This document shows, piece by piece, positions 1 to 5,662 of a stretch of 5,662 bases of DNA (positions are counted from its first letter, which is position 1; every line of letters starts with the position of its first letter). The position numbers and the translations under genes are program-made. The stretch is from Bacteroidota bacterium (GTDB lineage Bacteria; Bacteroidota; Bacteroidia; Chitinophagales; Chitinophagaceae). Below the pieces are notes generated by a model. The model did not search any database, was not told the DNA's origin, and was given only the letters and a program-made list of their open reading frames with translations. The stretch lies in contig JAEWIW010000407.1 in assembly GCA_023386855.1 (NCBI GenBank), forward strand, positions 1 to 5,662, written 5' to 3'.

Positions 1-1
1 C

Positions 2-2251
2 CTGTACAATAGGGTCCAGGCCCACCCTGAATTCCTGGAACCGGTTTCAGTAGAAGTATTCACTGCTCATAAAGCACTGGTGGAGGAAATCATGAATACG
101 GTTTTCCCCCTTACTTTCTCTGAAAAAGAAGATGTATATGCCGTTACATGCCCCTTCTCTACTGAAGTAGTTTATAGCTCATCGGCATTTAAAAAGCAGT
201 TCCTTCCAAACGGCGAGCTTCGGTTATCCGTGCCCGTTAGTGGAGAAGAAAACCTTGATATCAAGATAAAGGCTGCGGCATGCCAGATGGTGCTGGCACA
301 GCACTACGACTTGCATCTTAAAGGGGAAATCAAGCCGGTGTTTGTATTTCCAAATGCCAAAACCGGCCTGAACCAGTATTATGAATTCGAGATCAACAAT
401 AATCTTGTAGAGGCAATATACACAGGAGAAAAAGGCGGGTTGCCTGCCATGCCTGAGATGGAAATTCATAAATTATCGGACCTGGTAAACAGGCCGGAGC
501 TGATGGAATGGATACCCCTTAACCAGTTCAGGTTTGAAGGTGTCAGCATCATGCAGATCACTGAAGTAACTGAAAAATCAGTAGTAAATAATATCAAGAA
601 TATATTATTGAATCTTCAAACCTTTTCAGAAGCTACTATCTATGAATCATTGCAGTCGCAGGTTGAAGATCTTGCCGGTGTACCAGGACTCGCAATAGGA
701 GTAACGCCTTTTTTTAAAATAGGCGACAGGCCTGTGTTCCCGGTATTGGGTGAAAGGCAGAGCTTGCTCATGCGGGGAGATAATGATGCGGATAAAAACC
801 AGGTTGCAAACAATATCCAGTCATTATTTTCTAAGAAAGATAAAACGTTTTTAATAGAATCTATTTCAGAGGAAGATCTCCGGCAGTACGGTTTTTTATC
901 ACCATTGAAGGAAGAAGGATATTGTTGCCTTGCAATCTTTCCTATTCGTCATAATGAACGACTGCTTGGTATACTTGAAGTGGCAAGCCGAAAAGAAAAA
1001 ACCTTGCAGTCGGGGGTCATGAATAAAATTGAAGCAGCTATCCCCCTGTTTGAACTGGCATTGAAAAAGATCTCCGATAACCTTGAAGCGCAGGTAGATA
1101 AAGTGATAAAGGAACAATTTACAGCCATACAACCCGCTGTGGAATGGAGTTTTATTGATGCAGCAGTTGATTATATCCTTCGACAGCAGCAGGAAGAAGA
1201 GGCCCGGATCAAACCAATTGTTTTTAATGATGTTTATCCATTATACGGGGCAGTGGATATCCGGAACTCTACCGTTGAAAGGAACAATGCGATCCAGGAA
1301 GACTTGTTGGAGCAACTGGAAATGGTTTCTTCGATCATTACCAGGGCCTGTGGAATACGTTATTTTCCTATCCTGCAGGAGATTGATTTTAAAGTGAAAA
1401 AATATATTCATGCTGCAAGGAATATTATTCTTTCAGATGAAGAAATGTCGATCAATAGATTCCTGACACAGGATATTATACAATTGTTTCAGCATTTGCA
1501 GAATGAATATCCTGAACTTAAGGACTCTATCCAGGAATATTTCAGCATGATGGATCCTAATATCAACATGCTGTATAAAAATCGTAAGCAGTTTGATGAA
1601 AGCATTGGCCTGGTAAACCGGGTAGTGGCCAAGCTGATCGACCATGAACAGTTCAAGGCCCAGGAAATGTACCCTCATTATTTTGAGCGTTTTGTGACTG
1701 ATGGAGTGGATTTCAATATTTATGTAGGGCATTCATTGTGTCCTGAAAAAGAATTCAATACATTTTATTTGCGTAACCTGAAATTGTGGCAATTGTCGAC
1801 CCTGGCAAAAGCGGCCCAGGTATCAGCCAAACTGGAAAACAACCTATCGGTAAAATTGCAGACCACCCAACTTATCCTTGCGCACCGGAACCCTATATCT
1901 ATCAGTTTCCGTCATGCCGAAAGAAAGTTTGATGTTGATGGCGCCTATAATATCCGTTACGAGATCATCAAGAAGAGAATCGATAAAGTGAGAGTCAAGG
2001 ATACCAATGACAGGCTCACTCAACCAGGAACCATTTCCATAGTGTACTCCCAACTTCCTGAGGCGGATGAGTACCTGGAATATATTGATTACTTCATCAA
2101 TGAAGGGGTGCTTAAGGGTGAGGTGGAACGATTTGATCTTGAAGAGCTCCAGGGAGTAAGTGGGTTGAAAGCCCTGAGAATTGGTATTGTGCTGGATCAG
2201 CCTGCGGTGGAGAAGGATGGGAAGAAGGCTGTTGCAGCGAAAAAGCAGTAG
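2..2251 (+). CDS. GAF domain-containing protein, 5' end cut by window edge
   Basis: The last 749 residues of a probably cytosolic protein are visible (numbered here from the codon at 2-4). No signal peptide or membrane segment is seen. Residues about 191-358 look like a GAF domain: a helix, then an alternating beta pattern ending in YCCLAIFPI and ERLLGILEVAS (307-329), then a helix that continues into a likely coiled segment (about 350-400). GAF domains bind small ligands or act as dimerising sensors; the ligand here is unknown. No histidine kinase, GGDEF, EAL or HTH part is recognisable. The C-terminal half (about 400-735) is unassigned but contains conserved-looking stretches such as YPLYGAVDIRNST and RLTQPGTISIVYSQ. 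It ends in a short lysine/alanine-rich tail. GTG at 80 and ATG at 92 could be taken as starts, but neither has a ribosome binding site and the frame is open without stops back to base 2, so the real start is upstream. The GAF call is fairly sure; the overall function is unknown. Confidence 0.85.
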   Translation: MYNRVQAHPEFLEPVSVEVFTAHKALVEEIMNTVFPLTFSEKEDVYAVTCPFSTEVVYSSSAFKKQFLPNGELRLSVPVSGEENLDIKIKAAACQMVLAQHYDLHLKGEIKPVFVFPNAKTGLNQYYEFEINNNLVEAIYTGEKGGLPAMPEMEIHKLSDLVNRPELMEWIPLNQFRFEGVSIMQITEVTEKSVVNNIKNILLNLQTFSEATIYESLQSQVEDLAGVPGLAIGVTPFFKIGDRPVFPVLGERQSLLMRGDNDADKNQVANNIQSLFSKKDKTFLIESISEEDLRQYGFLSPLKEEGYCCLAIFPIRHNERLLGILEVASRKEKTLQSGVMNKIEAAIPLFELALKKISDNLEAQVDKVIKEQFTAIQPAVEWSFIDAAVDYILRQQQEEEARIKPIVFNDVYPLYGAVDIRNSTVERNNAIQEDLLEQLEMVSSIITRACGIRYFPILQEIDFKVKKYIHAARNIILSDEEMSINRFLTQDIIQLFQHLQNEYPELKDSIQEYFSMMDPNINMLYKNRKQFDESIGLVNRVVAKLIDHEQFKAQEMYPHYFERFVTDGVDFNIYVGHSLCPEKEFNTFYLRNLKLWQLSTLAKAAQVSAKLENNLSVKLQTTQLILAHRNPISISFRHAERKFDVDGAYNIRYEIIKKRIDKVRVKDTNDRLTQPGTISIVYSQLPEADEYLEYIDYFINEGVLKGEVERFDLEELQGVSGLKALRIGIVLDQPAVEKDGKKAVAAKKQ

Positions 2252-2290
2252 CAAAAAACAGGGCCGAGGGTCGGCGGACGGGGACCCGCG

Positions 2291-2306
2291 ACTAGCAAAA
2301 GCTAGT
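2291..2306. other. Short perfect hairpin in the 3' untranslated region
   Basis: ACTAGC and GCTAGT pair perfectly around an AAAA loop, 40 bases after the + strand stop codon. There is no T run after it, so it is not an intrinsic terminator. With GGGTC/GACCC (2268-2287) before it and CCAGG/CCTGG (2358-2374) after it, the transcript 3' end could carry several small stems before the terminator. Function is unknown. Confidence 0.45.
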
Positions 2307-2311
2307 GTGCC

Positions 2312-2339
2312 AGTTATTAGTGACCAGTGAATAGTGGAA
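2312..2339. repeat. Imperfect tandem heptamer, four units
   Basis: Four consecutive 7-base units read AGTTATT, AGTGACC, AGTGAAT and AGTGGAA; three of them start with AGTG at exact 7-base spacing (2319, 2326, 2333). The array is short and degenerate, so chance is possible. It lies in the untranslated region after the GAF protein gene. Confidence 0.4.
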
Positions 2340-2403
2340 CTCTTATGAGGTATGCAACCAGGCAAGACCCCTGGCGATCTCCTTAAAACATACTTATAAA
2401 GTG

Positions 2404-2439
2404 ATGGAGTAAAGTGTAAAACCTTACTCCATTTTTTTT
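2404..2439 (+). terminator. Intrinsic terminator of the GAF protein gene
   Basis: A perfect 9-bp stem (ATGGAGTAA at 2404-2412 with TTACTCCAT at 2424-2432) encloses an 11-nt loop and runs into eight T residues (2432-2439). It lies about 150 bases after the stop codon of the + strand gene, giving a long 3' untranslated region. On the opposite strand the hairpin is not followed by a T run, so it should work mainly for the + gene. Confidence 0.85.
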
Positions 2440-2486
2440 AGAAATCTTTTGTTAGTGAATTACCGGTTCTTTTGAAGCTTATCCTT

Positions 2487-2521
2487 GGCCGTACAACGGA
2501 CCTGCGACCCTTGGGACGGCC
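2487..2521. repeat. Inverted repeat GGCCGT / ACGGCC in a GC-rich patch
   Basis: GGCCGT (2487-2492) and ACGGCC (2516-2521) are exact inverted copies separated by 23 bases. They sit in the GC-rich patch beside the 3' end of the outer membrane protein gene. A tandem CCGGTCC pair (2532-2538 and 2539-2545) follows directly. No T run flanks the stem on either strand, so terminator activity is not indicated. Confidence 0.35.
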
Positions 2522-2549
2522 GATCGAGCACCCGGTCCCCGGTCCTTTA

Positions 2550-2573
2550 AGGGTTCACTAAAACTGGAACCCT
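2550..2573 (-). other. Hairpin across the stop codon of the outer membrane protein gene
   Basis: AGGGTTC (2550-2556) and GAACCCT (2567-2573) form a perfect 7-bp stem around a 10-nt loop that contains the TAG stop (2558-2560). Reading the - strand, only TTAAAGG follows, so there is no real U-tract. It could be a weak terminator or an RNA 3'-end protecting structure for the - gene, or chance. No better terminator for that gene is seen in the gap. Confidence 0.4.
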
Positions 2574-5500
2574 AAACTCAACCCAGGCATACCGCCATCC
2601 TTTGACCTGGCATAATATGCTGTTGCAACGATCTTATTGGCAGGAGCCAGCCAGATGCCTGCACCATAACCTGTATGCCATTGGTTCGAATGTTCATTCT
2701 TATACCATACTCTTCCTACATCATGGAAGGCCAGCAACCCAAAGGAGCCAGGAAGTAAATAGGTCCTGAATTCTGCTAACCGGTAGCGGATATCCACGTT
2801 ATTGTATAGCATCTTATCTCCTGCAAAACGGAATTTGCGGTAACCTCTTAAATTCTCAGTTCCACTGAGGTATTGGGCCTGGTAATATTCATAATCACCA
2901 AAGGTAATTCCTCCGCCAAACCTCAATGCGATCACCAATTTTGCTGGCCTGTTCGAACTGATATAAATCGACATATCAGAATTGAACCTTGAATAATTGT
3001 TGCTGGTTTTTGACAAACCGAAATTAGTCTCAAAACTGTTCTTCCACCTTACACCCCTGCTGGGAATCCATGCATCATTCCTATTGTCGATATCCAATAC
3101 AAGCTTAGGTCCGACATAGGTCTTGGGATTTGCCAGCAACGCTGTATCCAGGCCTTCGAAACTTCTTTCCTGGGTTATCTTTCCCCTGTTATATTCTGCC
3201 TTGTAATTAAAGTACTGGAAGTTACCACCATAAGAAAAAGTAACATCAGGAGTAACCTGTCTTCTCAACAATGCATCGAACTGGATATGATCAAACCTTG
3301 TTCTAAAATAATTGATGCTTACATCATCTTCATTATCATAATCGGTTTCATTGCCAAAGCCAAAGAAATTAATCGTATTCCTGGGAAGCCTTAATTCGCC
3401 ATCCAGTACAAGATCCTGGCTGCCCCATGCATCGATCATCTGAAGGTTATATTTGAACATGAAGGCCTTTGTAGCCAAAGCATGATGTGCAGAGATCTGC
3501 TGCTGAACTTTAAATGGCTCTTTCCTGAAACCATGTTCCCTATGCAATAATGCAAGCCCGAGGTAGATACCGTCGTCACGGTTATATTCAACCGAAAGTG
3601 ATGGCTTCAGCATATCGTACTGAAATGCACGACGGCTGTACCTGTTCACATAAATCGAATTGGAACTCCTGTTGCGAAGAGCCCCTTCGCCGGTAATGAT
3701 ATTTTCTTCGGGTTTAAAATCATAGTACAGGGTTTTGGTTCTTGCAGCATCACTGTTATTTGCAAAATAATCCTTATCCCTTCCTCCAATGATGCGCACT
3801 TTAATGTTACCACTGTTGCCATCCATTACTATACTGTCTTCACCAGCCATGGCATAGATTCTGATCTCCTTGGTTTCATTTTGCAAAAAGCGTCTTGAAT
3901 ACAATTGTCTTGATGTATCGCCTTCCTTGTTGATCTTGAAAATGTTCACATCAACATCACCATTATCAAGCCTTGTAACATGAATGAATTCGCGTTTGTC
4001 GGAAGTGGCGATATCCACTTCCCTGGCAAGAAAACGATAGTATTCCATCATCTCATCCTTGAAATATTTTCTTCTTTCTTTCAATGTATTGATGATATCA
4101 GGAGCAGAGAAGGCATATATTTCTTTGGGTTGTTGTGCCAGTGCTTTTTTAATGACATCATCGGTCATTTCAGATAATAAGGTATCGGCCATATTGCTCC
4201 AGTCCTCAGCTGAAGGCAGGTTCAGGAAGGTTCGATCAAAAAATCTTGCATTAAAATTGAAAGTGCGAATATCTCTTGCTTTTGCGCGGAAACCCTGGAA
4301 CTTGGGTATCCGGTATCGCTTACTGACCTGTTTTGGAATGAATCCCATGTTCACGAAGAATGCCTGGTCACGGTCGCGTGGGATCGGAAAATAAGTTCTT
4401 CTTTCCCCTGTATCATTGGTGCCCCATCTCCACTGGTCTTCATGACGGTCAAAGTCCATGATGAACATATCAAGCATTCTTGCTTTCAATACTTTCATCT
4501 GGTCAACACTGTTATCATGATCATCCTGCATTTTACCAATCATCTTTTCAGTACTGATATTCTTTTCAAATCCACCCGGTTCATGCATTTCGAATATGGC
4601 AAGACTGTTCTTGAAAATATCACGATAGTATCCAAGCCTTGGATCATCAGGGATATAGACCAGTCGCGGCTGAGGGGCCGCAATGCCTGCCTTGTTGGTA
4701 AATACAGGAATTGATAAAGCGGCATACGGATAGGAAGCAGATATGCCATCAACCACTGCGTCTTTTACAAATGTTTCCCTGAAATCTTCGGGCAATGTGT
4801 TGTCGGGGAATTTTTTTACACTTCTCAAAACGTATTCTTCTCCATCCTTGTCTTCCAGTCGGAGTGATTTGGTTTGCATACCACCGCCCATCTTGGTGAT
4901 CTTCAACCCGCCTTTCTCTTTCCCGATATCAAATACTTCCACTTTTACCGGCGTAGTCCATTCTTCACGGTAATTATCTCCCAATAGCCAGCGTTTGAAT
5001 TTGTTGGCTTTAAGATCCTTGTTTCCAATCGCAGTTACTGAATCAGGAAACTTCTTTACTTCATATACTTTAGGTTGATGGATAGTTGTATCTACTGCGG
5101 GCAGTCCAATTGCAAAGATGGGAACAGTAGCCGTATCATTTTGTGAAGAAAAAAATTTGAACCTTACTCCACCGGTCTTTAATACTTCCAGTACTCCGAA
5201 ACCGGTTTGGTTAGCACCAAATACCAGGTTTTCGCCCTGTGCAAAATCCGATTGTTTTGATCCTGCACCACTGACCACGTAATATTGTTCTGCTTTATTG
5301 ATGAACTGTAAGTTGTGTTCATGACCTGCAACCCTTATACAGTAAGGATGTTCATTAAGAATACTGTCGACCGACTGGCTAAAGTTTTTATAGATGGGAT
5401 GACGGATATCCTGGATATTTCCAAATACGCCTCTTGATAATGGATATAATGAACCCAATACAGGAAGTGGGATATATAGTTTTGGATTGATTTCTGTAAA

Positions 5501-5662
5501 AGGAAATACGTGTTGCTTGATTGTATAATAACCGCCATGCCTTCCGTATGAAATAAAAGGATGGTGTGCGGCGAAAATGAGCAGCTTGTCTTCGTTCTTG
5601 TTCACGATATCTTTCAGTTCATCGAGCAATTCATCTTCGGTCTGGATTTCACAGCCATATCC
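2558..5662 (-). CDS. Metallophosphoesterase / kinase-like / Omp85 (BamA-TamA-type) outer membrane protein, N-terminus cut by window edge
   Basis: 1034 residues are visible (residue 1 is the codon at 5662-5660). The frame is open to the edge, so the TTG at 5629 is not a credible start; the signal peptide and first metal-binding motifs lie outside. Residues 1 to about 185 are the end of a calcineurin-like phosphoesterase, with the metal-ligand histidine motif AAHHP (33-34) and the final GHEH (113-116). Residues about 223-551 resemble an atypical kinase: glycine-rich GGG (259-261), basic strand YVLRSVKK, DRH (405-407) and DRDQAF (430-435). Residues about 552-671 are a beta-rich linker. Residues about 682-1034 are an Omp85 barrel, with the loop-6-type motif LRGYR (938-942), a DIDNRNDAWIPSRG strand typical of BamA/TamA barrels, and a C-terminal phenylalanine as used for barrel recognition by the BAM machinery. 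No POTRA domain is visible. The N-terminal parts should face the periplasm. Barrel and phosphoesterase are well supported; the kinase fold is inference. Substrates are unknown. Confidence 0.9.
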   Translation of the reverse strand, partial: GYGCEIQTEDELLDELKDIVNKNEDKLLIFAAHHPFISYGRHGGYYTIKQHVFPFTEINPKLYIPLPVLGSLYPLSRGVFGNIQDIRHPIYKNFSQSVDSILNEHPYCIRVAGHEHNLQFINKAEQYYVVSGAGSKQSDFAQGENLVFGANQTGFGVLEVLKTGGVRFKFFSSQNDTATVPIFAIGLPAVDTTIHQPKVYEVKKFPDSVTAIGNKDLKANKFKRWLLGDNYREEWTTPVKVEVFDIGKEKGGLKITKMGGGMQTKSLRLEDKDGEEYVLRSVKKFPDNTLPEDFRETFVKDAVVDGISASYPYAALSIPVFTNKAGIAAPQPRLVYIPDDPRLGYYRDIFKNSLAIFEMHEPGGFEKNISTEKMIGKMQDDHDNSVDQMKVLKARMLDMFIMDFDRHEDQWRWGTNDTGERRTYFPIPRDRDQAFFVNMGFIPKQVSKRYRIPKFQGFRAKARDIRTFNFNARFFDRTFLNLPSAEDWSNMADTLLSEMTDDVIKKALAQQPKEIYAFSAPDIINTLKERRKYFKDEMMEYYRFLAREVDIATSDKREFIHVTRLDNGDVDVNIFKINKEGDTSRQLYSRRFLQNETKEIRIYAMAGEDSIVMDGNSGNIKVRIIGGRDKDYFANNSDAARTKTLYYDFKPEENIITGEGALRNRSSNSIYVNRYSRRAFQYDMLKPSLSVEYNRDDGIYLGLALLHREHGFRKEPFKVQQQISAHHALATKAFMFKYNLQMIDAWGSQDLVLDGELRLPRNTINFFGFGNETDYDNEDDVSINYFRTRFDHIQFDALLRRQVTPDVTFSYGGNFQYFNYKAEYNRGKITQERSFEGLDTALLANPKTYVGPKLVLDIDNRNDAWIPSRGVRWKNSFETNFGLSKTSNNYSRFNSDMSIYISSNRPAKLVIALRFGGGITFGDYEYYQAQYLSGTENLRGYRKFRFAGDKMLYNNVDIRYRLAEFRTYLLPGSFGLLAFHDVGRVWYKNEHSNQWHTGYGAGIWLAPANKIVATAYYARSKDGGMPGLSLGFQF

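Larger units (their letters stand above)
2252..2557. other. Convergent intergenic region without a gene
   Basis: This 306-base gap separates two convergent stop codons. I see no coding sequence, tRNA or other known RNA gene in it. It has a GC-rich patch (2261-2290, 26 of 30 bases G or C), small hairpins, an AGTG heptamer repeat, the terminator of the + gene, an AT-rich stretch, and a second GC-rich patch (2487-2545, about 73% GC) next to the - gene. The surrounding genes are much less GC-rich. Confidence 0.8.

Noticed and set aside
1256..1273. DIRNST after a hydrophobic strand resembles the first metal-binding motif of class III nucleotide cyclases.
   Set aside because: The second metal-binding aspartate motif and the substrate-recognition residues of cyclases are not found in the following 100 residues, so the likeness is only local.
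2291..2306. ACTAGC/GCTAGT hairpin as a terminator.
   Set aside because: The stem is short and not followed by a T run; the better terminator is at 2404-2439.
1844..2365. 173-codon open frame on the - strand over the end of the GAF gene.
   Set aside because: It lies antisense to a clear coding region, has no start signal and gives a low-complexity, cysteine/leucine/arginine-rich protein with no recognisable features; treated as a shadow.
2446..2476. TTTTG...TTCTTTTG stretch looked like a Bacteroidota-type promoter (TTG / TAnnTTTG).
   Set aside because: The -7 element lacks the required TA, and no gene lies downstream in that direction; only the 3' end of the opposing gene does.
2252..2557. 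Possible mobile element or insertion scar, because of the GC-rich patches and short inverted repeats.
   Set aside because: No transposase, no long terminal inverted repeats and no target-site duplication can be seen.
4059..4394. 111-codon open frame on the + strand inside the outer membrane protein gene.
   Set aside because: It is antisense to the kinase-like region, which has clear motifs in its own frame; the product shows no recognisable pattern.

Overview
The window looks like chromosomal DNA of a Bacteroidota bacterium, most likely in or near the Chitinophagaceae. The basis is the character of the two proteins (a long GAF-domain protein, and a very large phosphoesterase/Omp85-type outer membrane protein), the moderate GC content and the lack of Shine-Dalgarno-like signals. 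This is family recognition by eye; no search was run.

Layout: two large genes face each other and both are cut by the window edges. On the + strand (2-2251) is the 3' part of a gene for a soluble GAF-domain protein with a long C-terminal half of unknown function. The frame is open to the first bases, so its true start lies outside. On the - strand (5662-2558) is most of a gene for an outer membrane protein. In order it has the C-terminal part of a calcineurin-like metallophosphoesterase, a middle region with the signature motifs of an atypical (CotH/Fam20/HipA-like) kinase fold, a beta-rich linker, and a C-terminal Omp85 (BamA/TamA-like) beta-barrel. Its start and signal peptide also lie outside.

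The 306-base gap between the two stop codons holds no gene. It carries a good intrinsic terminator for the + gene, several small hairpins, a short imperfect heptamer repeat and two GC-rich patches that share short words. A hairpin sits across the stop codon of the - gene. Because the genes converge, no promoter is expected here and none was found.

Nothing shows that the two genes work together; they are neighbours with opposite orientation. The most interesting object is the - strand protein, which appears to combine a phosphatase, a kinase-like domain and an outer membrane barrel in one chain, with no POTRA domains visible.
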